DNA of 64,000 bases from Terana coerulea. Taxonomy: Eukaryota > Basidiomycota > Agaricomycetes > Polyporales > Phanerochaetaceae. Below are positions 1 through 12,015 of this stretch, piece by piece (the stretch's first letter is position 1; every line of letters begins with the position of its first letter). The stretch lies in the NCBI GenBank assembly GCA_024811115.1, contig JAKOGH010000333.1, forward strand, positions 62,001 to 126,000. Reading direction: 5' to 3'. Under the pieces are notes generated by a model. It worked only from the letters and a program-made list of their open reading frames with translations. It made no database searches and had not been told where the DNA came from. A program made the position numbers and the translations under genes.

Positions 1-599
1 CGATTTTTTCCTGCGTCAAGATTTATCATGGAATAGGGGTACTTTCACACCAAAAATCAAGTTTACAAACTCGTACAAAAATTGTGCTGGGTTGACATGA
101 AGTGACTGCCGCCACTATAGACGAGCTCGTGCAGGCACAAGCCCACGCGCTGGTGGAACTGGTTCATGCTGCTTTGGCGACGTTCAGACTTTCTCCGTGT
201 CGTTGTGCGTCTTTAGCGCAGCAGAGTCGCGATCCAAAAGTCGTCAGCACAACGCTTTCCCTTCCAGCCCAAGCTGCGAAAGGAGAACAGGGACTCTACC
301 TGTTTCCCGCCATCCATCAGGCTTACATTCCTTAGGATATTGCTACCATGATATATATACAGCGCCCAGGCCCACCTCGCATTTTTCAAGTTCCCCGAAC
401 CTTAGCGTTAGGTGGGTACTAGTCTCATCACCGCTGAGGCCTGAGGTAGGGCTTCGGAAGCTGAACGCTAGCATTATTTGATAGATCTACACGGCGTAGT
501 ACAAAGATATGGTCGACTGTCATCCTATCACGGTCAGCAACGGAGACTACACAGTCGCCCCAGCTCTCCGGATGGGCTTATGCTATCGAAGTTAGATCC
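1..599. other. Intergenic, no supported gene
   Basis: Only short unconvincing frames are present. A stretch at about 99-185 reads like an acidic-helical exon and could be the tail of a gene lying to the left, but no splice context proves it. TATATATA lies near 350-357 with no gene just downstream. Confidence 0.4.
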
Positions 600-724
600 T
601 GGCACCATTTCATTGGCATTTCCTCCGCTCGCCTCCTTTCGGTCCGCTCTTTGAAGCCTATAAGCGGCCTTCTCAATCAAAACATATCTCGCTTTACCCC
701 AGCACTTCGCTCAGCAGTCCCTCA
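600..724 (+). promoter_or_regulatory. Promoter of the 725-1734 gene
   Basis: An inverted CCAAT box (ATTGG, 612-616) and a TATAAG box (659-664) lie about 110 and 65 nt ahead of the ATG at 725, followed by a CT-rich stretch. The spacing fits a fungal core promoter. Seen in sequence; function inferred. Confidence 0.55.
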
Positions 725-1734
725 ATGCGATCGTCTCCCACATATGCCCCGTTGGCGCAGGATGGTGACGACACAACAGAATGCGAAGAGCAAGGCAAGA
801 GCCACCAGAGTGAGTTAGCCAGTCCGGTATCTGTGCTAAGGTGCTGACCAAGACTCCAATAATCTTAGCGAACGCAACAACGACCAAGTTTGCGCCGTCT
901 CGTTCATTCTCCTTGGTCTCCCTGCTATGTGTGGTTATAAACGTGGCGTTGTTCTCCGCAATGCTTGCACACCGGCACGCACGAACCAACACAGATCGCC
1001 AAGAACCCCTGTCTCGTCCCAGCCAATACATCGGCTTAGAGAAAGTCAACAATCAAGCCATCAACGCACCGCGTCCGGACCCACTCGCGAACTTCGCCCA
1101 CATCCTTACCCACGTTAGCAGGACACAGCCAGACTACGTATTCCCTTCGGACACCCGTCGCTTTTTCGCCCCGAAATATGGAACAGTGTCGCCAGATACC
1201 CGGAGGGTCCTCGTGAACAACAAGGTGAATACTGTTTATGCCCTTTCGGTTTAGCCGCACTGATCGATATTCAAGACGAATTCTATAGCACAATTCCGAG
1301 TACGTGATTTTGGGATGGAGCTTTGCCAGATCGTGGCCAATGTTGCGCCGGGTGGTTCAGCAGAGGATCCGACCAATTCAGCCACCACGCGTCTAGATGT
1401 CTGGAGGCTATCTGCCGACGAGTCCCAGTTCGCGGACATCCGCTTTTGTCCTGGCGCAACCGCCCCGGTCGCATTGGGTCGACACCTATGAAAACTTTGC
1501 GGATCGGTAACGGCACCGTAACCACAGACCTCTTCCCTTGCCGCGCCGACTCTGTCCAGACGTTTGAGTTCTCATGTGGCGTTGACACTCCGCATTGCGA
1601 AGTGGACTTCTGGCAAGATTGGGAGGTCACTAGTCCTGGTGAGTTTCCGCCTTATCGTGCCTGGAACAGTGGCTCACTGTTGACCGCTATCGGGTTTTAT
1701 AGCGTTATATCTACTTCAGTATCCGTCTCTGTGA
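725..1734 (+). CDS. Small single-pass membrane protein, Agaricomycete family
   Basis: Exons rebuilt by eye: 725-809, 869-1224, 1276-about 1477, about 1528-1638, 1703-1734. The protein opens with a short polar cytosolic stretch, then a hydrophobic segment (SLVSLLCVVINVALFSAML) acting as signal anchor, then an extracytoplasmic domain of about 200 residues. This has the pattern RRVLVNNK..FRVRDFGMELC and a Cys pair near the end (FSC..HCEVDFW), finishing in YLLQYPSL. I recall many small membrane proteins of this shape in Agaricomycetes, some resembling the But2 C-terminal domain, but function is unknown. The fourth exon join is uncertain: a 50-nt intron starting GTCGAC closes the frame, but a frameshift near 1478-1500 is an alternative. 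It is convergent with the MYND gene at 2162. Confidence 0.72.
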
Positions 1735-2161
1735 TGCACAAACGATATTATGCTCTTTAGGGCGAGATACTGTAACGGGTATCAGCGGCGCCGGTGCTAT
1801 CGAGGAATTTTCCCCTGCCCAATAGGCTATCACTACTGCTCGTTGTGTACGGGATACCTTATCGGCTGCGTGGGTCTAGTGACGCAAGCAAACAATTAAA
1901 CCTATGACGTATTGTGATCTGTTCGTGGACGCGCATCTATCTTGAAAGCCAGAGGGTGCACAATGACCGCAATTCATGTCTGGATTACCGGCTTTGCCGA
2001 ATCGCATGTACATGGAATGCAGATAAATCTTGCACCAGTCAAAGGCATAATATAAGAGCTCGTAGATTCCCCAAATTGCAGTCTATCACCCGCACAGCCC
2101 AGCTCCTTCGACCAGCCACTAATAGACCTCAATCTCTGCCGACGTCCGCAGTTTCCGAGGC
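1735..2161. other. Convergent intergenic spacer
   Basis: Holds the 3' ends of two convergent genes. No gene or clear repeat seen. Confidence 0.5.
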
Positions 2162-5100
2162 TCATACTTTCGTGCATTTCAGCTTATGTTTCTTCCAATC
2201 TGCAACCTGACACTCCTTGCTGCAGTATGTCGCTTTTTTGCACTGGCTGCAGACCTTCTGCTTGCCAGCCGGAAGCGACCCATCGCAGTTCGAGCATCGA
2301 GGTCCGTTACTAGCCTGAGGACCTGCCGACTGCGGACCGCTGCCAAGGGAGCTGGAGCTGTCATGTTGCATTATGTCCTTCAGTCCGCCGGCCACCGATT
2401 CGAGGTACGAAACGGCGAAGAGCGGGCTGATAGCCACTCGCGTGACGTACGGAAGGAAGATCGCCCATTCCTTCTTGCGTCGGAACGCGTCGGTCACCTT
2501 TCCTTGTCCGCATTCGCATATCGGCACCTCACCGTGTTCCGTCGACAGAGGTATGGTCCCTCGAAGCTTGTACGCACAGCGCGCGCCATGCTCCCAGGTC
2601 CTGCACCGCTCGACGAGACTGGGTAACAGTGCTTTCCAAGCGATGTTTTCTTCCACGGTTACATTCACCTGTACCAAGGTAGATATGATCTCCCGCAAGC
2701 CCGAATCTATTCGGCGTAGGAGGGCGTCGTAGAGAGGTAGGACGAACGCGTCTGCAACGATTGTGTGAGCGGGGAGGTCGAGCCTGACGTCGGTAACAAA
2801 AATGAGGGTGTCCATGCCGCCATGTCCTTGGCGGTTCAGGCCAAACGATCCGGTTTTGATTGGGCCTTGAAGTCCGATCGTATGCATAAAGATGCTATGC
2901 ATGCTGTCCTTGACATGAGTTATCGGCTCCATATTCTTCGTCTCTCGCGCCGTCTTCTCACGATCGGAGAAGGCCAGGCTGACATGCGTATTGACCCATT
3001 CCAGTGTTTTGGGTCGAGCTGTAGAAAGTATAGGAAGACGCTCAAGGTGGAGCCGATGGATATTCCACGGCGCGAGGATATCGCCGTCCCTGGCGATCGG
3101 AAAGCGCATGCTGGTCGCCGCGGTTTCATTGTCGAGGAGTGATGGAGGAACAACGACCTCAAGTATAGGTCAGACAGCTTCTCAAATATTCGAGGGGATA
3201 AAAGTACTGTACCTCTACCCAGCCCGACTGACGCGCGATCCTTAGTTTGGCCTTCGCACCATTTATCGTGAATGGGAATCCCAGCGTTTCCGTGTGATTA
3301 GTGCCAACGGACAACTCCATGTCGCAAGGACCAACTTGTCTGGCCGTGACGCTCGTCGTCTTAGATGCCAGCATTTTCTTAGCTGATACACCTTCGATGG
3401 TCGCACGCCGCATCAGTGTAATGATCTTCTGGTTGGTATCGTCCAGCGCGACGGCTGCCGAAGGCGTAGATTGGGGGATGTTCGGATTCGGGGAAGTATG
3501 TGGAGTCTGGGAAGTCTGACTAGACAGCGTCGGTCTCGAAGGGAGTATGTGGACCTGATTCGCATCCCCCAGAGGAGCTTCAAACAAGCCCAGGCGCAAC
3601 CCCAGCCTACTCGCAAGAGCAACTGTACGAGGAGTGCTGAGAAGCTGCAGGCGTACTGTCGTGCCGTGCGGCTCGTGTCCAACAATCCAAGCAGGAATCC
3701 AAGCGATGACGACAACGGACTGCGTGCCACGTTTTCCCATCGGGTCCTCATGGACAACGGCAGTAGCATGTTCGCCGGCGCCTTGAACAGACAACGTCCC
3801 AAACATGGTGTCGATGGATGAGAAGCTGTTTGTGAAGGTCGAGCCACAGAGTTCTAGCATTATGACCGGGGTGGGAGGAGCTCCGCTTTCTTCTAGGACA
3901 TGAAATCTCGCCTTGGGAGCTGCGAAGGCGATGCAAACCACTGGTGGTACCACGGCCCATTCGGAGAACCGACCGATGTTCTTGTTTCGTGTGAGAGCAG
4001 GGTCGCCAGGTACAAATGGGGATTTTGAACGGATTCCGAGAAGGTGCATTTGCAGCAATAGGTCCTGATAGTGGTTCATGCCGACCAACAACGAGCGATC
4101 CCGCGTAATTCGCTCGATAAAGTCGTCCAGTACCTGCTCCCATTTGACTACTATGCGACCCTTCAAATAGGCGAGCAGAATTGCGAAGCTTTTGCGGCAG
4201 TAGTGAACATTTTCTCCGCTCGTCAAAGTGGCTAGGGAGAACCGCCCTCGAAAGAGGTCTGCGATATTTTCGTGTGTGAACATGCGACGATAGATGTTGA
4301 ACAGCAAGCCTGCCAGCTGCGACGGATCACAAGAAACCAAAACGCCGCTTTCTATGGCAGTGAGACGAGACGGAATCTTCCACACGAGACGCTCGTGGTA
4401 CTGGGCGCCGCCCTTCGATTGAAACTGGAAGGCGATGACTTCGTGGACGTTGGACGCAGTATTGTACTTTGAGACATAGGATGTCGGAGTGAGGTCGAGA
4501 AGAATGGACATGGCCGTCAGATCGCCGCTCAAACTCTCCGTGAAAGCCACCATGGGGTCCTCTCCCGAAACCAACATCGTCTCCGTCAGAAGAACGGCGG
4601 TGGGTGAAGCTTCCAATAGTGGGGCGGTTGCCATGAGTATGTTGAGAGTACCGATATGGTCACAGAGGTTGGAGGTGTCAATGACATTGAATGTGAATGG
4701 AGCGCCATTCTGAGCGTATGCAGGCCCGTCCAGAGAAAATAGCGAGGCACGCCAAGAGGATACTCGTGACAGCAATGAAGTGTCCCATCCGGCCCCTTTG
4801 ACCTGAAGAGCCTCGCAGAATGCGAGGACGTCCCCGACAACTACCCTGATCTTCACACGGGATGAGCTCCCCGGTTGGACGCAGGCTCGAAACGCCCCGC
4901 ACCATGCTGTGAACTGGGATCGTGCCTCTCCGTAGATATCGCCCAGCGACGGTGACGAAAGAGGACCTCCATGAGTAAAAAGCCGGTGCCAGGTGGAATG
5001 AGGCCAACGGGTTGGTTCCGTAGTGGGGCATGAAACCTTCTCCCTGTGTAGCGTATGCGAATGTTGGATTGACATTGATGGCTTCATTGACGTCGCGTTG

Positions 5101-5984
5101 GCTGGTGAAAGTCACACCCGTCTTCCAGAACGTGCTTGCACCGTCACCGGTCACGAACACAGCGTTTACTGACGTGGGACCCGCAGAACGTGTAGCACCC
5201 AGATCCATTCCTCCCTTATGCTTGTCCTCATAGGTCTTCTTCATTCCTGCCCTGAACTCTTCCGTGAATTGCTTGGCCTTCGACGGGGAGAATGACCGCA
5301 TCTGTGCGTACAAGGTCCAAAGATGATGAAGCTTCTCGAGCGTGAAGCGACTGCCGATCTCTATGAATGAGCTATATTGGCTCGCATTCCATGTTTCGAA
5401 GTCCACAGAAGAGTCCGCTAACTTCTGGCTCTGCGACGTGAGGAGAGACGAAGATTTGTCGTCCAAGAAAAAGTGGTAGAATATATTCCAATGCAAGTCG
5501 CCGTCCTTCGAGGAATCGCTGTGCGACAGGAGGGTAAAAAGTAGGATGTTGCGCGCTATGGGAGTGTTATAGATTGGCATGAGGTGACGAGCCTAAGCGC
5601 TCACCAAGAATAGCCGGCTCGATGTCGCAACAGGTAAAGTCGAATTGTTGCTTCGCTAAGACAACCTCAGTATATGATTGCGCAAGTTCAGTAAGATACA
5701 CCCTCACCGGTAGATTGATCGATACCACTGGCAAAGATAGTGTATAATATGTTTCTGGGGTCGCCGCACCCTAGAAGGAGGAAGTTTGCATTCGACCCCG
5801 GAGGAACATGCTGAACCAAAGAAACAGGGGAAGTATTTCCCACAGCATAGAAAAAAGCTTGTGGTTGGCCAGCGGACGGTATGGGCCATGATGTAGAGGT
5901 CCTTAGGTGAGGGCGATAGTCGTCGTGCTGTGCTGCAGGGGAGGGCGAGGGGATGAGTGCACGCAGGTTCAAGTTGCCCGCCAC
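2162..5984 (-). CDS. MYND zinc-finger protein with N-terminal DUF4470-like module
   Basis: About 1,220 residues in four exons: 5984-5708, 5655-5605, 5555-3213, 3157-2162, with introns of 52, 49 and 55 nt. The N-terminus carries LLLGCGDPRNILYTIF and, across the first two introns, FDFTCCDIEPAILARNILLF, the module found at the start of many fungal MYND proteins. The C-terminus is a MYND finger of the form C-x2-C, C-x2-C, C-x3-C, H-x3-C ending at the stop. MYND fingers mediate protein-protein contacts; a cytosolic or nuclear scaffold role is inferred. Near residue 300 the frame jumps at an A5 run on the + strand (4977-4981): the HLAPAF end of one frame continues as THGGPLSSPSLGDI in another, with no usable intron between. 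This is either a sequencing indel or a disabling frameshift. The start at 5984 is the first ATG in frame and is uncertain. Confidence 0.85.
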
Positions 5985-6887
5985 GCTGCATGCCTTGTCA
6001 ACAAACCAACGCGTCTATCTGCACGTGTCTGGGCTGCGACTCGAGAATGACTTTATCATGAACATATTGGGCTGCAGCTTAGATCACTTTGACATTATGC
6101 GCGCAGAAGGTGGGAGGAGTTATGCTGGATTACTTTTGCGATTACCAGCATCACACCTCTCACTGGCATAAACATTCAACGGAGACAGACGGGAAAATCC
6201 TTAAAAACGCTGGCATACTAGCCCATATCGAGCAGAGCGCGTAGTAACAGACAGCGTCGCCAAGGAAAACACCGTTCGGTGCTGAGCTTGCGGTGACTAG
6301 TACGTAGGAAACTCACTAGCCTGTGGAAGCCGACGATCCTGACGTTCACGAAAGACAAATTCCAGTAGCACCGTAAGCGCATCGGTTGAAAGCGTAGTCG
6401 ATCGTCGACTCAACCAGTCTTCGTAGACTGTAAGAACGGTCAGCGAAGGTACAGAAGGGCCAAGCAGACGCACGTACCATGGGACTCAGCCAGGGCTGCG
6501 CAGACTGCTGAAGCCATTACACGTAATGGGTGGTGGAAAACCCTTCTGGTATCAGACAGCAGATCAGTTGCAGCCTGACATATAAGCAGTTATGCTTACT
6601 TGCTGTTTTGGGGTTTTTAGCTTTGACCCTGCGCATCGGTGCAACAAAACGCTTTTGCACTGCCGCGTGAGGAGTAACTCACCCACAGACTGACTACTTA
6701 GACCGTGGTATGACGGTCACCACAAGAACGTTTTCGCACCAATTCTATACTTCAAAATAGTAGTACAGCCTATCATGAATTATTCTGGCATTAGAGTCGC
6801 ACATTCGAACAGAGACATCATGCTTCAGCTGACTCACTTGTTCATATGATTCTCGAAAATTGATACAGCATTACAGTCCCGCTCAGG
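5985..6887. other. Intergenic, no supported gene
   Basis: About 900 nt holding the upstream region of the MYND gene and the 3' region of the prenyltransferase gene. No persuasive reading frame on either strand and no repeat recognised. Confidence 0.5.
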
Positions 6888-8182
6888 TTAGTCCCCAGTT
6901 CTACTCTCCAACGCTTCCTTAATACGGAACTCCCAGTACCTATATGATGGCAAAACAGATGAGTGTAGGTTGTATAACTTGCAGAAGGCGTACTTTTTCC
7001 TGATGATGTCATGCTCGTTCGCAAGCGACTTCCAGAGGTCCACCGCTTTCATTATTGAGTCCCCTCCTTCACGAACATGCGCCTCCGCAAGAAAATCCAG
7101 CGCAGCAACGCAGGGTAACGCAGCCTCTGAAGACGGCTTCGGATTGTCCAGGTCGACTACATCTTCATCGTCCCAGGGATTTCGGCGGACGGTATACGGT
7201 TCGGCGAATGGCGCAAGGCTGATGAAAGGGGTATTGTTATACTCCAGAGCACCACGGAGGTAGTTCCAAGCAGAAGCGTTGTTTGGTGCGAGAGCGATCT
7301 TGCCTTTGGTGTATCTGGCAAATACCAACGATAAGCATCGACGTAGCAGTGACGTTGCATATAACGGACCTAAGCTCCCTCTGAAGCACCTCCTCCCTCT
7401 CCGCCGGCGTCGCATGCGAGCTCGATCCCCTTCCGAACACCACAAAGTACCGGTGGTGCCACGCTGAGTTGTTCCTCACATCCGCCGCCAGGAGGTCGTC
7501 GACGTACGGAAGCTCGCCCAGCCACAGCCCGGCATCGTCGAAGTGCGCCAGGAGCCACTGGCGGTAGCTCCATGTGTGGTAGTTCTTCGTGTCGACCTCG
7601 AGGACCTTCGCGATGAATTCGAGCTCGGCGGTCGCGGTGTCGACAGGATCCACTGTGGGCTTAGAGGTCGTGGAGCCCATCGTCAGGTGCGTGATGAGTA
7701 GCCGGCGGTGGTGCCAGACTTGGTACGTCTTCATGTTCTTGACTGCGACTTCGTCCATGAGCCGCAGCTCGGCATATAGTGGGGCGTTCAACGCGAGCAG
7801 CGTCCGGTACCGATACTGCCTATGCAAGTGTAAGCTTAACATCCGAGGCGACAGAACTTTCTCTGTTCACCATGCGGAGTAATGCGCTGGGTTCATCCGT
7901 ATGATAGTTTCGGTGAGCTCGAGAGCACGCTCGCTGGTTTCCCCCGACTTCACCACCGCTCTGAAGTAATCTGTCGCGTCCTTGTCTACAGAAATTACGC
8001 AGGTTGATGAACCATCGTGGAACTGTCGCGACGAGAAAGCGTACATTCTGGAGTGTAAAAGATAGGTGCAATCGGGTTGTTCACCCCTTCATATTGAAGA
8101 AGAGGGGTTACGTCCGCCCACTCAGGGCGTTCGCAATAGAGTAGGGGACGCCACTGTCATCTTCGCCAGTAACATGTGACAT
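6888..8182 (-). CDS. RAM2: Protein farnesyltransferase/geranylgeranyltransferase type I alpha subunit
   Basis: This is the shared alpha subunit of CaaX farnesyl- and geranylgeranyl-transferase I, a cytosolic heterodimer that prenylates Ras/Rho proteins and fungal pheromones. Exons: about 8182-8045, 7985-7871, 7819-7370, 7314-6994, 6939-6888; introns 51-59 nt. Five PPTA helical repeats are visible, with cores NPAHYSAWQYR, NMKTYQVWHHRR, DTKNYHTWSYRQW, DVRNNSAWHHRYF and PNNASAWNYLRG. An upstream block RPEWADVTPL and IAPIFYTPEYKDATDYFR is the usual N-terminus. The extreme 5' end is unclear: an ATG at 8182 leads into a frame that must shift near 8131-8138 to reach RPEWADV, or a further 5' exon exists. 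The last intron is a multiple of three (54 nt) and stop-free, so retention would keep the frame. Length about 350 residues is normal. Confidence 0.93.
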
Positions 8183-8473
8183 TGCGATTGTCGACGATGC
8201 TGAGGTGGGTTCGGAGTGAAGTTGAATGTGGTGTCTTGGAAGAGTTCATGATGACCGTGCGCGTGAAAGCCTTTTGTCCTCAACTGACGCCCGCTTGATC
8301 TCACTCAGCTCGCGATGAAAGCGACAAACAGCACGAAGTATGACAATTTTGCGAGTATAGTACGACAGTAGAGATAGTAACACAGCCCAGAGACGCGGCA
8401 TGGTCCAAGGAAAAAGAGGAGGTGGGTGGGAGAGACGTGCACAAAGCAGAACAAAAGCGGAAAATGCACTCGT

Positions 8474-9943
8474 CTAAGCCGCGGCGGGAGCTGCGGTCTG
8501 AGCGGTGTAGTCCTACAAAAACTTGAGCAACACGTCAATCCAGCAAGCCAATACAACTGACCTCCATCTCGGCGTCGAGATCGGCGGCCGTCTTCGCAGG
8601 CCTCTCGCCTCTGCGAGGCTTTCCGGTGCCCCGTCCCCGCTTGGGCCGTCCGCCACCTCTATGTACAGGAGGATTGGTATTAGCGTCGTGTTGTGGGGGC
8701 GAACACAGTACGGAGTGTCCCGGAATGGCGAGACTGACCTGGCAGCGGCGCCATCAGCAGCGGCAGCGGCAGGCGGTGGTGCGACGCGTGCAGCAAGGGA
8801 GGCAGCGGGTGCGGGGCGCGAGGGGTCGACAACAATTTCGATCTTCATGGGGCGCTCTGTTGAAGACGTGGCGGGAGAAGCGGGACGGAAGAGAAGGCAA
8901 GTAGAGTATTCGTCAGTTGGCTGTTCAGCGAAGTGAGAGCACAAGCAAAAGTAACAACATTGACGTCTTGCGATACGCGCTGCGTCTGCGCTTGTGCAGG
9001 TCAGAGGGAGCGACAGCCGTGGTATGCACCAACGAAGCCAGACTGTGAGCCGTCTGTAGCAGCAACCAGGTTGTATCGACCATCAAGGTTGGGAGCATTC
9101 GATACCATCGAGGTCGGACTTGCGTGGTCGGCGGGGTGGATCAGACCCCGGCGATGGCAAAGTCGAAACGACCGTCGAGAGGGAGCTCTGCACCGCTGAG
9201 CTGTAGGCGTCCGTTGCGGGACACACGCAGAGCTCGGCGGGTAGGGCGGGAGCCCCATCGCAGCGTCTTCATCGGCATCTACAGCAACAAAGCCGGACGT
9301 CTTCGAGACCGGAACGCAACGCATGACCACTGCCGTTTTCCCCATTACAACCCCACGTCCGTCGAATATGGAAAGGTGAAGGCAAGAAATGCGAAAGCAG
9401 TCGATACTAACTTCCATCAATGAGGCGGTTGTTGTATTGCTGGTACGCCTTTGTACCGTCACCACGGCGGGAAAAGGTGACGTTCGCGACACCCTTCGAC
9501 TGGCCGTTGCTGTTGTAATGGAGAGTAACCTCTTTGAGTGGGCCAACGGTCGACTGGAAGAGCTCCTATCATCGAGGTCAGCATATTCAACGCTATGTAG
9601 GTAGTAGTATAGACCTACCCTGACTTGACTCTCGTTGACATCTGTGGGAAGGTTGGAAACGATGATTTTCTCGGAAGAGCCCGCGACGGCGGCGGGCGCA
9701 GGCTTCGTAGCAGCAGCAGGGGCTGCGCGAGCACGAGTGGCGGGACTGTTGGAGGTTCCAAGAACCTGCGCTTTGGCAGATTGACGACGCGGCGCAGCCG
9801 TTCGGCGAGCCTTGGGGCGGGTGGAGATGATCTAGACACGACTTTGTTAACATCGTCGCTCTCGTTGGCATATGGCGGTGCGGAGAATGTGGCGAGCGAG
9901 TTCGTCAGTGTATACAACTGACCTCGTCCAAGCTCTTGTCCAT
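8474..9943 (-). CDS. YRA1: mRNA-export adaptor Yra1/Mlo3/ALYREF (TREX component)
   Basis: Nuclear RRM protein that couples mRNA to the UAP56/Sub2 helicase and the Mex67 exporter. Six exons: 9943-9923, 9831-9619, 9565-9412, 8856-8739, 8658-8562, 8512-8474. The N-terminus MDKSLDEII is the UAP56-binding motif. It is followed by a basic Arg/Ala/Pro linker, the RRM beginning SEKIIVSNLPTDVNESQV and ending LIDGKRPMKIEIV, an Ala/Pro linker, an RG-rich segment (GGGRPKRGRGTGKPRRGERP) and a second UAP56-binding motif AADLDAEMEDY near the C-terminus. This order is the full ALY layout. The third intron (8857-9411) is 555 nt against 49-91 nt for the others. It is divergent from the Rpc31 gene across about 260 nt. 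Confidence 0.94.
8857..9411 (-). other. 555-nt intron in the Yra1/ALY gene
   Basis: Donor GTTAGT at 9411-9406 and acceptor CAACAG ending at 8857 join LIDG to KRPMKIEIV in phase 1. No exon inside is needed by the protein. The antisense open frames here are shadows. In budding yeast YRA1 a similarly long, poorly spliced intron mediates autoregulation (established knowledge); that this one does the same is inference. Confidence 0.8.
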
Positions 9944-10203
9944 GTTGTCCAAAGAGGTATTTAGGACGTGTCTTCTGGTCTTCGGGATGATAGAGAGAGT
10001 GTCGAAAGGGCCGAGGGCGGGGTCGTCGTCGTCGTTCGTGTTGAAGGCGTAAACGCCCAAATGCGTCTACTTATTATGGTTTTCGGGGTTTGAAACGAAC
10101 TGTTACTCGAGGAAACGCCCTTTGTATTCCTTGTTTGGCAACTCTAACCAATGCCAGCTCTACTTCTCAGCCATTTCGCACCTCTCACACCCTATTTACA
10201 GCC
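9944..10203. promoter_or_regulatory. Divergent promoter between Yra1 and Rpc31
   Basis: A 260-nt gap separates the two start codons of divergent housekeeping genes, so it must hold both promoters. A CT-rich stretch precedes the Rpc31 ATG. No clear TATA box seen. Confidence 0.6.
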
Positions 10204-11134
10204 ATGTCTAGAGGCGGTCGCGGCGGAGGGAGGGGTGGAAGAGGTGGATTTGGAGGTAGAGGTGGTTTCGGCGGTGCCGCCAGCCTACCACCAATGGGCC
10301 TTACCTTCGCAGACATTCAGAATATGTCTCGAGACGAAAGTCAGCTATATCCAGTATGTCCATGACCTCAGATTATTTTTTCTCGCCGCTTAATACTCGA
10401 ATGCAGCCATTAGAACCCTTACCCCTGCTGACTGAGTACAGTGAGCAAGAGAAGCGCATAGCTGAGCTGCAGATTGGGTTTACTACTCGCCTACGGCAAT
10501 CTGCATATTACATTGTGGAGACCACGAAGTCAACAGGTGAGCCCACATTTGTGCCATGTACAGTCCACCTTGTCTGACTGGGAGAATAAGTGTAGACCTA
10601 CCTCGATACTCAGATAAATATCGTCCCTCAATTGCGTCTCAGCCTACGCTGAAGCGGAAAGACATGCATCAGCCATTCTTCCCGCCAGAAATTTTCGAAG
10701 GCTACTTCAACCCCAAGAAACGGAAGACATGTTCGTGCATTTCCTATGATGGTTATTCATTGAGCACTGATTCGGTATCTTCCAAAGCGGACCGTAAAGC
10801 GTCAAAGAAGCGGAGTCAACCTCGATGAGTTGGTTGAGGACGGCGAAGATAAAGTGTGTTTTTTCTATGGCACAATGGGATGTATCGGCTAACCCACTTT
10901 TGTAGGAGCAATCTGACGGGGAACGGTCGGAAGCTGGCTCCCAAGTGGTGGATGAAGATTATGACGTTGATGAGGAGTATGACAATGACTATGCGGAGAA
11001 CTACTTCGATAACGGAGAAGGAGACGATAACGACGACCTTGGTGGTGGCGGCGGAGATGAAGGCGGAGGAGGTGAGGTCTTCTACCTCACGTTTACACAA
11101 TCTCCGCTCACTCTGCTGTTCAGATTATGATTAG
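10204..11134 (+). CDS. RPC31: DNA-directed RNA polymerase III subunit Rpc31 (RPC7-like)
   Basis: Part of the Pol III-specific Rpc31-Rpc34-Rpc82 initiation subcomplex. Exons 10204-10353, 10407-10536, 10596-10730, 10816-10853, 10906-11071, 11124-11134. The protein starts with an RGG/GGF-rich tail followed by LPPMGLTFADIQNM. The middle has LEPLPLLTEYSEQEKRI and RYSDKYRPS, then a basic stretch KKRK, and it ends in a very acidic Asp/Glu/Gly tail finishing GDYD. The Rpc31 family shows this plan of P-L-P conserved middle plus acidic C-terminus. Choosing the 85-nt fourth intron (acceptor at 10815) keeps the frame as KTFNLDELVEDGED; the nearer acceptor at about 10788 would run into a stop. The identity rests on remembered family features, not a search. 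Confidence 0.85.
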
Positions 11135-11439
11135 TCGACTGTCCATCACACACGCTCTACGGTTCCTCGAAAATGGAACCTGACAAATCATCATACTATT
11201 GTAACCCGATTCTGCAGGCCATTCAACTGTTGCCCTTTCATCACGCGTTGTTACTCTCATGCAGTCGCTAGTCATATCCTAGGTAACCGAATATCAAATG
11301 CCTACTGGTCTTAACGAACACGGCTATATCTAGACAGATACAAGCACAACAACAAGGACCGGGTGCGGGTAAGGGGCGGAAGCAGGACTGGTCACTGCGA
11401 AAGTGGGGGACGGGCGAGCAGGAGGAGCACCGCCAGTGA

Positions 11440-11896
11440 TTAAAGGCTGACGGGAACGCAGCCAACGGAAATAAGGCCATTCTATCGCGATGACACATGG
11501 TCTGTATTGTCTTCCCCCTTAATACAAATGAAAATTGGGCTTACGTTGGTGGCGCAGCAGGTTGGGCTGGCTTTACAGGTGCTACCCACCTGAGCGATGG
11601 ACACGGCGGGGCTGCAGGAGATGCCGACGTCGCCATCGTACGCATGAGCATGCTTGTCCATGCCGCTGAGTGCGAGCATGGTCTGGCCATGAACGGAGTT
11701 GCTCTGTCAAGGCATTTGATAAGTCGCCGCGAGACATTCGAATATCGCAGCGACGCACGGTGACGGTGGATTGGCAGCACTGAACGGGGCCAGTGTTGCA
11801 CTGGCTGGGGTCACCGATGCTGTTGCGGGACTTGAGGTCGACGCGGGCCGCAACGAGGGCGGGGACAGCGAGGAGGATGGCAACGAAGAACTTCAT
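11440..11896 (-). CDS. Class I hydrophobin
   Basis: Secreted, 112 residues, three exons (11896-11759, 11703-11545, 11481-11440) with introns of 55 and 63 nt. A signal peptide covers residues 1-17 or so (MKFFVAILLAVPALVAA). All eight cysteines are present, at about positions 33, 40, 41, 76, 89, 95, 96 and 107, giving the C-CC-C-C-CC-C order with the long first loop of class I proteins. The C-terminus GCVPVSL is typical. Such proteins self-assemble into amphipathic rodlet films on aerial hyphae and fruit-body surfaces. Intron positions match those common in basidiomycete hydrophobins. Convergent with the Rpc31 gene. Confidence 0.97.
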
Positions 11897-12005
11897 GACG
11901 AGGAAGACGAAATGAATGAGGGCTGGAGGTTAGGTATGTAAAGGAGTGCGAGAAGCGAATGCCGATGGCGAAGTCTGCTGAGGTCTTGGGGTAGATTCCT
12001 CCAAG

Positions 12006-12015
12006 TTTATATACG
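12006..12015 (-). promoter_or_regulatory. TATA box of the hydrophobin gene
   Basis: The minus strand reads GTATATAAAC here, about 110 nt upstream of the hydrophobin ATG at 11896. Strong TATA boxes are common ahead of highly expressed hydrophobin genes. Confidence 0.65.

Noticed and set aside
8523..9604. Long + strand open frames
   Set aside because: They are antisense shadows of the GC-rich Yra1/ALY exons and its long intron.
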